Source: Bifidobacterium breve (lineage in GTDB: Bacteria; Myxococcota_A; UBA796; SXON01). Taken from it: a stretch of DNA of 62,367 nt. The position numbers were made by a program, and so were the translations under genes. Positions 50,284 to 59,016 of this stretch are shown here, one piece after another. How positions within the stretch are numbered: position 1 is the stretch's first letter; each line of letters starts with the position of its first letter. The stretch covers positions 1 through 62,367 of the forward strand of contig CALQBK020000003.1 of NCBI GenBank assembly GCA_943328795.2, given 5' to 3'. Under the pieces are notes generated by a model. It worked only from the letters and a program-made list of their open reading frames with translations. It was not told where the DNA came from and ran no database searches.

Positions 50284-51917
50284 AAATCCTGGCGCTGCTC
50301 TTCCTCCTCCCGGCCTGCTCGGACGATATGACCCTCGGGCCGGAGGGCTTCACGGACGGCTCCGGCGGGATCCAGCCTGGCACGCTTGTCGTGCACGCGT
50401 ACCCGGCGTCGGACTCCGGCTACCTGCCGCAGAGCTTCACGGTGGTCCCCGAGGTCGCCAGCGACGACTCCGCCGGGCAGCCCGGCTACAGCGACGTGCT
50501 GCTCGAGCTCGCGGACACGGTCACCGTGTCCGGCACGCTCTCCGCGTTGATCAGCCACCCGTGGAGCGCCGCGGGTGCCCCCACCTCCGCCGAGCCCTTC
50601 GCCGGCAGCGTGCAGGCCAGCCGGCCCGGCACGGTGCAGAGCGCCGCCGTCGAGGCCGACGAGACGGGCTTCTTCAGCTTCCAAGTCGCCGCCGACAGCG
50701 GCTACGAGCTGGTGTTCTTGCCTGCCGACGTCGCGAGCGTGCCGGTCACCGCGCTCGGGGAGCAGTCGTTCTTCCAGGACCGCGACCTGACGCAAGAGCT
50801 CGCCGAGGGGGCGCCTATCTTCGGCCGCATCACCGCCGGGGGCGAAGGCATCGCGAAGGCGCCGCTCGTCCTGACGCGGCTCGAGCCGTCGCCGGTCGCT
50901 GCGTCCCAGGTCTTTTACTCGGACTCCAGCGGCTGGTACTCGGCGCGCGCGCCAGGGCCGGGGACCTACGCGCTGGCCGTGCAGCAGGGCCTGTCAGGGG
51001 CGGGCGAGGTGCTCCCGGCGCTCCAGCGGAAGGTCACCGTTGGGCAAGACGGCGGGACGCTCGACATCGAGGTCGGCACCCTCTCGGCCTCGGTGGTGAC
51101 AGGCACCGTTACGGACACGGACGGCGAGCCGATCGTCGGGGCGCACGTGCTGTTGACCTCCATGTCGCTCGACGGCGCGGAGGGGACGCTGCAGGCGGAG
51201 ACCACCACGGACGACAACGGCAGCTTCGTCGCCCGGCTGATCCCGGGCCAGTTCTCCGTCGCCATCCTGCCGCCGTACGAGGCCCCGAGCTCGCCGACGG
51301 TGATGTCCGTGACGGCCCCGCTCGGGTCGACCGACATCGGGATCGTGCGCCTGGGCGGGCTGACTACCGTGAGCGGGGTGGTGACCTTGCCGGGGGGGGA
51401 CGGCGTAGCGGCAGGCGTCTCGGTCACGGCGACGCAGGTCGGCTGGTCCGAGTACGCGTGGTCGACGACCACGGGCGAGGGCGGGAGCTACGAGCTGCAC
51501 ATCCCGGCGACGGATGTGGAGCTGCTGTGCACGCCGCCGGCGTCCTCGGCCGCGGCGACGACGCGCGTGGACGTCCCGCTCGGTGGGGACGGCTCCGTGG
51601 TGTTGGCGGAGGGGACCCCGCTGCAGGGGGTCGTGCAGAGCGTCGCGGGCGTGTCGAGCTACACGCTCGTCGAGGTGCACGACGCGCTGACGGACCTCGT
51701 GCTGGGGACCGCCCTCACGAACGCGGACGGCGTGTTCCACATGGTGATCGACATGCCGCTCGTCGACACCGGCGACGACGACACGGGCGGGACCGACAGC
51801 GGCGGGGACACCGGTGGGACCGACACGGGCGGCGCGGACACGGCGGACACGGCCCCCGCGGACACGGGGTCGGACACCGGCGGCACGGACACCGCGGGCG
51901 ACACCGCCGCCCGCTGA
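50280..51917 (+). CDS. Lipoprotein with carboxypeptidase-regulatory-like repeats and Asp/Thr/Gly-rich tail
   Basis: A 545-aa protein from a GTG at 50280 (GTGA overlap). The signal ends in LLPAC with Cys13. The mature part contains several beta-sandwich repeats of the carboxypeptidase-regulatory type, recognised by VTGTVTDTDGEPIVGAHVLL, DDNGSFVARLIPGQFSV and GEGGSYELHIPA. The last 50 residues are a run of D-T-G/D-T-A repeats, like the surface linkers of myxobacteria-type proteins, without a Cys or sorting helix after them. A structural or ligand role outside the cell is likely. Confidence 0.82.
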   Translation: MKILALLFLLPACSDDMTLGPEGFTDGSGGIQPGTLVVHAYPASDSGYLPQSFTVVPEVASDDSAGQPGYSDVLLELADTVTVSGTLSALISHPWSAAGAPTSAEPFAGSVQASRPGTVQSAAVEADETGFFSFQVAADSGYELVFLPADVASVPVTALGEQSFFQDRDLTQELAEGAPIFGRITAGGEGIAKAPLVLTRLEPSPVAASQVFYSDSSGWYSARAPGPGTYALAVQQGLSGAGEVLPALQRKVTVGQDGGTLDIEVGTLSASVVTGTVTDTDGEPIVGAHVLLTSMSLDGAEGTLQAETTTDDNGSFVARLIPGQFSVAILPPYEAPSSPTVMSVTAPLGSTDIGIVRLGGLTTVSGVVTLPGGDGVAAGVSVTATQVGWSEYAWSTTTGEGGSYELHIPATDVELLCTPPASSAAATTRVDVPLGGDGSVVLAEGTPLQGVVQSVAGVSSYTLVEVHDALTDLVLGTALTNADGVFHMVIDMPLVDTGDDDTGGTDSGGDTGGTDTGGADTADTAPADTGSDTGGTDTAGDTAAR

Positions 51918-51929
51918 GTCGCCGTTCGG

Positions 51930-52967
51930 CTACAGCCCGACGATGTAGACCTTCATGAAGTCGCGCTCCGAGGTCCCGCCGCCGGCGGCCTCCGACAGCC
52001 CCTGGGCGGCGATCGCGAGCCACAAGGAGCCGTCTGCGCGCTTCGCGATGTCCAGGTCGCCGTTGCCGACGGTGCCGGTCGGGAGCGTCGAGACCTGGGT
52101 CGGATCAGCCCACGGCGCCTTCCGCACCGGGTCGAAGTGGTCCGGGTCGTGCTGGACGTACACGAGGGCGACGCCGTCTGGGGTCCACGTCGGCCCCCGT
52201 GCGTTCATCACGACGTCCCGCGCCACGAGCGTGGGGGTCCCGCCGACGCTCATGACGTACAGGTCGAACCGGTCTGCGACGTCGTGGTTCGAGTAGAATG
52301 CGACGCGCTTCCCGTCCGGGCTGAACGTCGGCCGCGTCTGCACGCGTGGCCAGGCGGTGAGCGGGCGCGGGGCCGGGAACTGCAAGTTGTCGAGCAGGTA
52401 GAGGTTGTCACCCTTCGCGGTGTGTCCGACGAACACGATGCTGGCGCTGTCGGGCGACCACGCCGGGTACACCTCGCTGCTCGTCGGGTCCCCCGTCAGC
52501 TTGAGCGGCGGCGTGTCGAGCGCCGCCGCGTCGAGCAAGTAGAGATCGCCCTGGCCGGTGCGCGCGGAGGTGAACGCGATGTGCCGGCCATCCGGCGACC
52601 ACGCCGGGTTGCCGTCCGCCCCTGCAGCGGGGGCGATGCGCGTCCCGGTGTCCAGGTAGAGGTCGTAGTCCCCGGCCGTGCCGGACGCGCTGTACACGAA
52701 GCGGTTCTGGCCGGCGGCCCAGCTCGCTTCGTGGGCGACCTTCTCGCTCGCGACCGTGGTGAACCCCGCGGTGACGGCGGACCCCGCGCCCGACGCGCCC
52801 GGGATGACCACCTTGCGCGAGCTGTGGCTCGAGGGCGAGTAGACGTAGAGGTCCACGTTCTTCTTCGCATGGTCGTTGGTCTCGTACACCAGCGCGGTGC
52901 CGTCGCTCGACCAGCGAGGCGCTTGGCAGTTGGCCGAGACGGGCACCGAGATCGCGACGGCGTCCAT
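51930..52967 (-). CDS. TolB-like beta-propeller (PD40) protein
   Basis: A 345-aa propeller starting at the ATG at 52967, immediately after the FAD oxidase stop. WD40-like PD40 repeats are clear: ARTGQGDLYLLD with AWSPDGRHIAFTS, YPAWSPDSASIVFVG, TFSPDGKRVAFYSN and TWTPDGVALVYVQ. No signal peptide is found from this start, so either it acts in the cytoplasm or the real start differs. No enzymatic motif is seen; such propellers usually bind proteins or glycans. Confidence 0.82.
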   Translation of the reverse strand: MDAVAISVPVSANCQAPRWSSDGTALVYETNDHAKKNVDLYVYSPSSHSSRKVVIPGASGAGSAVTAGFTTVASEKVAHEASWAAGQNRFVYSASGTAGDYDLYLDTGTRIAPAAGADGNPAWSPDGRHIAFTSARTGQGDLYLLDAAALDTPPLKLTGDPTSSEVYPAWSPDSASIVFVGHTAKGDNLYLLDNLQFPAPRPLTAWPRVQTRPTFSPDGKRVAFYSNHDVADRFDLYVMSVGGTPTLVARDVVMNARGPTWTPDGVALVYVQHDPDHFDPVRKAPWADPTQVSTLPTGTVGNGDLDIAKRADGSLWLAIAAQGLSEAAGGGTSERDFMKVYIVGL

Positions 52968-54416
52968 TCAGCGGGCCTCGTCTACGCCGACGCGGGTCGC
53001 CCACTCGGTGCGCAGCAGCCGCTCGGGGTCTGCCCGGTGGCGCAGCGCCCGGAACGTGGAGATGCGCTCCTGGCCCCACGAGCGCTGGAAGTCCTGCGGA
53101 CGGAGGACCGAGTCCTTCGCCGGGTAGAACCGGCCGCCCGCCGCGAGCACGATCTCGTTCATGTCGTAGCACATCTTCCAGAGCGCCTCGCGGTTCTGCG
53201 CGGTCACCGGGTAGTCCAGCGCGAGCGAGTAGCCATCGAGCGCGTGAGAGAGCAGGAAGGTGTCCGGGCGGTACCGCTTCATCACGCCGAGGTAGCTCGG
53301 GATTCCCCGGGACTGGTTCAGGCGGAGGATGTCCTTGAACGCCTGCTTCGCGGTCTCCTTCGGCACGAACGGCTGGTACTGGATGAAGCCGCCCGGCTGG
53401 TACGCGCCCCGCATCGTGACGTAGTCGAGGAGGAAGTGAAACGCGACGTGCGGCTGCCGGAACGCGGACGTCGGGGAGACGCGGCTGGCGTAGTACTTCC
53501 CGATGTTCACGAGCCGCATGCCGAGGTCGAAGTTGAACATTCCGAGCACGGCCCCGACCAGCGAGCGCGGGACGCCCATGACGGTGCCGGGCAGGTCTTG
53601 CCGCGCCGGGTCGAGCAGGACCTTGCCGTCGGGGTCCTCGTCTGCGTGCAGGTACTTCGCGCGGTGCACTTGGCCGCGCCCGAGGCTTGACCCCCCGGCG
53701 ATGCAGTCGACCCAGCTCACGAGGTAGTCCGAGTCCCCTCGGTGCGCCTCGAAGTAGTCGAACTGCTCGTCCAGGTCGCGCATGCAGCCCTGCTCGACTG
53801 CGAGCCGCCCGCTCTCCAGGTGCTTCAACTGCAGCCGGATCCGCGTGAGCGTGCCGAGCATCCCGAAGCCCGAGATCGCGGCGTGGAAGAAGTCGGCGTT
53901 CTCCGTGCGGGAGATGCGGAGCAGCTCCCCCGTCGGGGTCAAGAGGTCGGCCTCGAGGACCTGGTCGCCGGTGCCGCCAAGCGCAAACTGGTTCTTCCCG
54001 TGGATGTTCATCGCCGCGCAGCCGCCGACGGTCGGGAACATCGTCCCGGGCACGACGGCGGGCCACCAGCCGTCCTTCAAGCACAGGCGCCACAGGTCCT
54101 CGATCGTCACGCCCGGCTCGACGTCGATGACCCCGGTGGCGGGGTCCCAGGCCAGCACACGTCGCATGCTCGTCATGTCGATGACCAGGTTGCCGCCGTT
54201 CATCGCAGCGTCGCCGTAGCTCCGCCCCGCGCCCCTCAGCGCCACCGAGAACCCCTCGGCCGCGGCCTGGCGCATCGCGTGCTGCACCTCGTCCGCGCTC
54301 GTCGGCTTCACGAACATCGACACGGAGCGCGAGGAGTACCCCCACCCGTCAAAGACGCGACGGGGCAGCTGGATAATCGGCAACGAGGCTCCGGGCGAGG
54401 GCGGCATGGCTGGCAT
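52968..54416 (-). CDS. FAD-linked oxidase, DprE1/aldonolactone oxidase-like
   Basis: A 482-aa protein. The PCMH-type FAD-binding domain is clear: VALRGAGRSYGDAAMNGGNL, then VEPGVTIEDLWRLCLKDGWW and FPTVGGCAAMNIHGKN, the block shared with DprE1 (decaprenylphosphoryl-ribose oxidase) and sugar-1,4-lactone oxidases. The C-terminal substrate domain ends with KDSVLRPQDFQRSW. It probably oxidises a sugar alcohol or a polyprenyl-linked sugar; no partner reductase (DprE2) is adjacent. It diverges from the MlaE gene. Confidence 0.86.
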   Translation of the reverse strand: MPAMPPSPGASLPIIQLPRRVFDGWGYSSRSVSMFVKPTSADEVQHAMRQAAAEGFSVALRGAGRSYGDAAMNGGNLVIDMTSMRRVLAWDPATGVIDVEPGVTIEDLWRLCLKDGWWPAVVPGTMFPTVGGCAAMNIHGKNQFALGGTGDQVLEADLLTPTGELLRISRTENADFFHAAISGFGMLGTLTRIRLQLKHLESGRLAVEQGCMRDLDEQFDYFEAHRGDSDYLVSWVDCIAGGSSLGRGQVHRAKYLHADEDPDGKVLLDPARQDLPGTVMGVPRSLVGAVLGMFNFDLGMRLVNIGKYYASRVSPTSAFRQPHVAFHFLLDYVTMRGAYQPGGFIQYQPFVPKETAKQAFKDILRLNQSRGIPSYLGVMKRYRPDTFLLSHALDGYSLALDYPVTAQNREALWKMCYDMNEIVLAAGGRFYPAKDSVLRPQDFQRSWGQERISTFRALRHRADPERLLRTEWATRVGVDEAR

Positions 54417-54549
54417 GGGTCGCCACTATAGCCCCGGGCGTGCGCGCGAGCCCGCGGGGGGCCAGCCCGGGCGCTGCACACACGATCGCTGCGCCCTCGC
54501 TGCACGTGCGGTGCACCCCCGCGGTCCCGTGGGGATACTACCCGCGGCG

Positions 54550-55332
54550 ATGAACCCCGTCAGCGCGCTCGGCCGGTCGATCATCGCCTGGGTCGAGGCC
54601 CTCGGCGGCTACCTGTCGTTCGTGGCGCGGGGCTTCGGCTCCGGTTTCTTGCCGCCGTACCGCGTGCGCCTGCTGCTCAAGCAGATGCACTTTGTCGGGG
54701 TGCAGTCGCTCACGATCGTGATGATCACCGGCCTGTTCACCGGGATGGTGTTCGCGATCCAGGCCGAGATCGGGTTCTCCCAGTTCGGGGCGAACGGCCT
54801 CATCGGCGGCATCGTGGCGCTCTCGTTGACGCGCGAGCTCTCCCCGGTGCTGACCGCGCTGATGGTGAACGGGCGGGTCGGGAGCTCGATGGCCGCAGAG
54901 CTCGGCACCATGCGGGTGACCGAGCAGGTGGACGCGCTCGAGAGCATGGCGGTGGACCCGCTGCAATACCTAGTCGCCCCGCGGGTGCTCGCCGCGATGG
55001 TGATGCTGCCCGCGCTCAACATGGTGTTCAACCTCGTGGGCCTCGGCGGCTGCTGGTTCGTCGCGGTCAAGCAGCTGCGGGTGCCGGAGGGCGGGTTCTG
55101 GGAGCGGATCTGGTGGTTCGTAGACGCGGACGACATCGTTGGCGGGTGCTTCAAGGCCGCGGTGTTCGGCTTCATCTTGGCGTCGGTAGGCTGCTACCGG
55201 GGGTACACGACGCGGGGCGGGGCGGAGGGCGTCGGGCGCGCGACGACGTCCGCGGTGGTGATCTCGGGCGTGCTCATCCTCACGAGCGACTACTTCCTGA
55301 CGCGCATCCTGGCGCCGCTGAGCGTGGGCTGA
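54550..55332 (+). CDS. mlaE: MlaE family ABC transporter permease
   Basis: A 260-aa permease from the ATG at 54550. It matches the MlaE/YrbE family, with GLFTGMVFAIQAEIGFSQFG, the SLTRELSPVLTALMVNGRVG block and AAELGTMRVTEQVDALESM in the coupling region, and about five membrane spans. It forms the inner-membrane channel for phospholipid traffic between the membranes. Its stop overlaps the MlaF start (TGATG). No MlaD/MCE protein gene follows in this window. Confidence 0.93.
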   Translation: MNPVSALGRSIIAWVEALGGYLSFVARGFGSGFLPPYRVRLLLKQMHFVGVQSLTIVMITGLFTGMVFAIQAEIGFSQFGANGLIGGIVALSLTRELSPVLTALMVNGRVGSSMAAELGTMRVTEQVDALESMAVDPLQYLVAPRVLAAMVMLPALNMVFNLVGLGGCWFVAVKQLRVPEGGFWERIWWFVDADDIVGGCFKAAVFGFILASVGCYRGYTTRGGAEGVGRATTSAVVISGVLILTSDYFLTRILAPLSVG

Positions 55333-56138
55333 TGCGATCCGCCGACGCCGCGGAGCGGCCGGGCATCCACCTGGTCGACGTCCGGAAGGCGTTCGGGGAG
55401 CAGCAGGTGCTGGACGGCGTCACGCTCGAGGTGCCGCGGGGGAAGATCACGGTGGTGATCGGCCGGTCGGGCACCGGCAAGAGCGTGCTGCTCAAGCACG
55501 TGATGGGGCTGCTGCGGCCGGACTCGGGCGCCGTCCGCGTTGGCGACGAGGACCTTTCTTCGCTCGGCGCGCGGGCGCTGCGCCAGGTGCGTTTTCGCTT
55601 CGGGGTGGTGTTCCAGCACGCCGCGCTGTTCGACTCGATGGACGTGTTCGAGAACGTCGCGTTCCCGCTGCGCGAGCACGGCATGGTGCGGACGAGCTCG
55701 GGCCGGGACCGGCGCATGCGCGAGCCGGAGATCCGCGCGAGGGTGGAGCAACTGCTGCGCTCCGTGGGCCTCGAAGGGGCGGGCTTGAAGCCGGTCGACG
55801 CGCTGTCCGGCGGGATGCGGAAGCGCGTCGGGCTCGCCCGCGCGCTCGTGCGCGACCCCGAGTTCTTGCTCTACGACGAGCCGACGACCGGCCTCGACCC
55901 GATCATGACCGCGCAGATCGACAACCTGATCCGCTCGACGCAGGACGAAAACCCGGGGATCACGTCGCTGGTGATCAGCCACGACATGCAGGCCACCTTC
56001 CGGATCGCCGACCACATCGCGATGCTCCACAAGGGCCAGGTGCAGCTCCGCGGCTCACCGGCGGAGTTCCAGTCTTCGGTCGATCCCATCGTCCGGCAGT
56101 TCGTCGAGGGCCGGGTCGACCCGCCGACCGAAAGCTAG
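55332..56138 (+). CDS. mlaF: MlaF family ABC transporter ATPase
   Basis: A 268-aa ABC ATPase. Walker A is GRSGTGKS near residue 44, the Q-loop FGVVFQHAALFDSM, the signature LSGGMRKR and Walker B FLLYDEPTTGLDP, with SHDM carrying the switch His. The sequence is closest in style to MlaF, the energy subunit of the lipid-transport system, and it is coupled directly to MlaE. It is of normal length. Confidence 0.95.
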   Translation: MRSADAAERPGIHLVDVRKAFGEQQVLDGVTLEVPRGKITVVIGRSGTGKSVLLKHVMGLLRPDSGAVRVGDEDLSSLGARALRQVRFRFGVVFQHAALFDSMDVFENVAFPLREHGMVRTSSGRDRRMREPEIRARVEQLLRSVGLEGAGLKPVDALSGGMRKRVGLARALVRDPEFLLYDEPTTGLDPIMTAQIDNLIRSTQDENPGITSLVISHDMQATFRIADHIAMLHKGQVQLRGSPAEFQSSVDPIVRQFVEGRVDPPTES

Positions 56139-56167
56139 TTGCCGAGCGACGCGCGGCCCGATATCGT
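56139..56167 (+). promoter_or_regulatory. Candidate promoter of tRNA-Arg
   Basis: TTGCCG (56139-56144) and TATCGT (56162-56167) are separated by exactly 17 bp and end 9 bp before the tRNA, a good fit to a vegetative promoter. It begins directly after the mlaF stop. Confidence 0.45.
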
Positions 56168-56176
56168 AGCGGCGCT

Positions 56177-56250
<74 letters not shown>

Positions 56251-56502
56251 CCCTACTTAAATCAGCGAGTCAATCGTGGGCACCGAGGCGGATGCCGGCG
56301 CTCTCACCCTCGCGAACAGACGTGCCGGGGAGCACCTTAGCGGGCTCTCGCTGGCGTTGGGGGGCCACGCGAGGTGTGCCGAGCGTCGGCATCCTCGAGC
56401 GAGCCCGTCACCTGGGCCTTCTCGCCTCTTGTTCCTGTAACGGCCCCACGCTCACGTCTGCGGCGCCTTCCCGTCCGCGCTGTTGACGGGCTACATGAGC
56501 GT

Positions 56503-57384
56503 ATGACTGCCCCTGCGAGCGCAATGACTGTCCGTCTGTGGGGGGTCCGCGGGTCTTTTCCCGTCCCGGGTACAGACACCGCCAAGTACGGCGGGAATAC
56601 GTCCTGCATCGAGGTCACCGCCGAGGGGTTGCCCACCGTGGTCTTCGACTGTGGAACAGGCGCCCGCAAGCTCGGGCCTACGCTGTTCGCGCGGGAGCAG
56701 CGCGAGCTGCACATCGTGTTCACGCACTTCCACATGGACCACCTGTTCGGGTTCCCGTTCTTCGCGCCGGTCTTCGCGCCGTCGTTCGAGATCACGGTCA
56801 CCGCGCCGGCGTTCAACCCAGATGGCACGCGCGATCGCATCGCGAGGTTCTTGAACGGCATCTTTCACCCCGTGCGCATGTCCGAGGTGCCGGCCAAGGT
56901 GCAGTTCGCCGCGGTTCGGCCCGGCCACAGCTTCAGCTGCGGGCCGTGGGAGCTGAAAGCCGCGGCGCTGAACCACCCGGGCGGCGCCTGTGCGTACCGC
57001 ATCGAGCGCAACGGCCGGGCGATGGTCTACATCACCGACACGGCGCCGTTGTCCAGGCCGGGTGAGGGCCTCGCTGGCGGGGGTGAGCCCACCGGGCGTG
57101 AGCTCCAGCTCGTCGAGCTGTGCGAGGGCGCGGACCTGGTCATCTTCGACACGATGTTCTCGCTGAACGAGTACCTGGAGAAGATGACCTGGGGCCACTC
57201 GTACCCCGAATACGCGTACGAGCTGTGCAAGGTCGCCCGGGTCAAGAAGCTGCTGCTCTTTCACCACGCGCCGGACGCTTCGGACAGCGAGCTCGACGCG
57301 CTCGCGGTGCACTGGGCGTCGGCCCAGGAGCCGGTGGTGGAGCTCGCGCGAGAGGGGATGGAGATCGTCCTCGAGGGCCCATGA
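56503..57384 (+). CDS. Metallo-beta-lactamase fold hydrolase
   Basis: About 293 aa from the ATG at 56503 (ATG 56524 is an alternative). The start WGVRGSFPVPGTDTAKYGGN and the metal-binding THFHMDH near residue 75, followed by LNHPGGACAYRIE, a YITDTAP block and FHHAP near the end, are typical of the MBL-fold group of phosphodiesterase-like proteins that share cyclic-nucleotide-type hydrolase folds. The substrate is unknown. The stop overlaps the next gene (ATGA). The 252 bp between the tRNA and this gene contain no supported gene. Confidence 0.88.
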   Translation: MTAPASAMTVRLWGVRGSFPVPGTDTAKYGGNTSCIEVTAEGLPTVVFDCGTGARKLGPTLFAREQRELHIVFTHFHMDHLFGFPFFAPVFAPSFEITVTAPAFNPDGTRDRIARFLNGIFHPVRMSEVPAKVQFAAVRPGHSFSCGPWELKAAALNHPGGACAYRIERNGRAMVYITDTAPLSRPGEGLAGGGEPTGRELQLVELCEGADLVIFDTMFSLNEYLEKMTWGHSYPEYAYELCKVARVKKLLLFHHAPDASDSELDALAVHWASAQEPVVELAREGMEIVLEGP

Positions 57385-57683
57385 TGATCTACGTGGACGA
57401 CACCATCGCGAGCAGCGAGCTCGCAGGGCTGCTCGTGGTGGTCGCTCTGCTCTGGGCGGCGTGGGCGGTCACCTGGCTCGTCCGCGTCGAGGTCCACGCG
57501 CTGGCCGCCCCGGTGGTCGATCGCTTGCGCCTCCGCTGGGCGCGCGAGGGGCTCGGTACGCGCGTGCGCGCGGTCGGAGACGGCGTGGAGCTGCGCTTCG
57601 GGCGGGGCAAAGAGCCCGGCACGCTGCGCGCGTGGCGCCGCGGACCGGCCGGCTGGGTTGACGTCGACGTGCAGGACCTCTGA
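57381..57683 (+). CDS. Small hypothetical membrane protein
   Basis: A 100-aa protein from the ATG at 57381, overlapping the hydrolase stop by four bases. One N-terminal membrane helix (LAGLLVVVALLWAAWAVTWLV) is followed by a basic, Arg-rich soluble part with beta strands (VRAVGDGVELRFG, WVDVDV). No family is recognised. Coupling suggests it may anchor or assist the MBL-fold hydrolase. Confidence 0.65.
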   Translation: MMIYVDDTIASSELAGLLVVVALLWAAWAVTWLVRVEVHALAAPVVDRLRLRWAREGLGTRVRAVGDGVELRFGRGKEPGTLRAWRRGPAGWVDVDVQDL

Positions 57684-57687
57684 CCGG

Positions 57688-58923
57688 TTGCGGATCCTCC
57701 AAGTCGCCCACGGGTTCCCGCCGCGCGAGAACGCCGGCACGGAGCGATACGCGTTCACGCTGGCCCGGGCGCTGCGGGACCGCGGCCACGTGGTCCACAC
57801 GTTCACCGCGACCATCGACCCCGCGCTCCCGATGTACACGGTGTTGCGCGAGGAGCACGTCACCCGCGTGGTGAACAACACGCCGGGCCGCGAGTCCCGA
57901 CACGGAGCGCGGGACGCGCAGGTGGACGCGATCTTCGAGCGGGAGCGTACGCGCTTTGCCCCGGACGTCGTGCACATCCAGCACGTGATGGGCCTCTCCG
58001 CGAGCCTCCCGCTCGGCGGGGTCAAGGCGATGCTGACGCTCCACGACGCCTGGGGTTGGTGTGCGGCCGGCGGCACCTTGCTGCCGCCCGGCGCAAACAC
58101 CCCGTGTGACGGGCCGAACGCGGGGTGCGCGGCGTGCGCGTCCACGTGGCAACGGGACACGCCGGGAGTGGATCGCGCGCTGGGGCTAGCGGGCCGCATC
58201 GGCGCGGTGGTCGACCCCGCGCGCCTGCACCGGGCGTGGAAGCGGCTGCCCCCGGGGTTCCGGGCACGCGTGGTCGGGGGCGCGCCAAGGGCGCTGACCG
58301 AGGACCAGGTGGCGGCCAGGTCGGCCGGGCTGAGGGCGCTCGCCAGGTCCTGCCGGGTGATCTCCCCCAGCCAGTGGCTCGCGGTCGAGGCCGAGCGCCA
58401 GGGGCTCGGGCCGGTGCGCGTCGTGCCCCACGGCGTAGCGGCTGCGGTACGCCGGGCCCCGCCAGGCCCCGACGCGCCGCTCGTGTTCATCGGCACGCTC
58501 GCCTGGCACAAGGGCCCGGACTTGGTCCGCGAGGCCTGGGGCCGGACGGCCGGCGTGGCCCCGCTGCGGATATACGGCCCGCCCGGGCCCGACCCAGCCT
58601 TTCAAGTGGTGTCCGACGGGGTGCTCAACCCCGACGGGGTGCTGAACGTTTTGCGTGGCGCGCGGGCGCTGGTGCTCGGCTCGCGGTGGCCGGAGAACGC
58701 CCCGCTGGTGATCCTCGAGGCGCGTTCGGTCGGCTGCCCCGTGATCGCGCCGCGCATCGGCGGGATCCCCGAGCTGGTCGACGACGGGGTCGACGGCCAC
58801 TTGTACCGGGCGGGGGACGTCGAGGACCTCGTCCGTGCGCTCCTTCGCCCGCTCCCAGCCACGGTTACGCCTCCGCGAACCTTCGACGCCCACGTGGACG
58901 CCGTCTTGGCCGAGTACCGGTAG
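57688..58923 (+). CDS. Glycosyltransferase family 4 protein
   Basis: About 411 aa from a TTG at 57688, chosen because the GT4 N-terminus (RILQVAHGFPPRENAGTERY) begins there. The VVHIQHVMGLS block, a Cys-rich loop (CDGPNAGCAACAS), VVPHGVA, LVFIGTLAWHKGPDLV and the nucleotide-sugar region ENAPLVILEARSVGCPVIAP with GIPELVDDG follow in order. It is a GT-B retaining glycosyltransferase probably acting on a surface polysaccharide. The Cys loop is shared by a subset of GT4 enzymes and may bind metal. Confidence 0.88.
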   Translation: MRILQVAHGFPPRENAGTERYAFTLARALRDRGHVVHTFTATIDPALPMYTVLREEHVTRVVNNTPGRESRHGARDAQVDAIFERERTRFAPDVVHIQHVMGLSASLPLGGVKAMLTLHDAWGWCAAGGTLLPPGANTPCDGPNAGCAACASTWQRDTPGVDRALGLAGRIGAVVDPARLHRAWKRLPPGFRARVVGGAPRALTEDQVAARSAGLRALARSCRVISPSQWLAVEAERQGLGPVRVVPHGVAAAVRRAPPGPDAPLVFIGTLAWHKGPDLVREAWGRTAGVAPLRIYGPPGPDPAFQVVSDGVLNPDGVLNVLRGARALVLGSRWPENAPLVILEARSVGCPVIAPRIGGIPELVDDGVDGHLYRAGDVEDLVRALLRPLPATVTPPRTFDAHVDAVLAEYR

Positions 58924-59016
58924 CGCGGTCAAATCCCGTCACGCCCGGGGTACGGCGCGGGCGTTGAGTTGCCGCGGTCCCCACGTTGGAATAGGCCCCG
59001 CGGCGTTGGAGTATTC

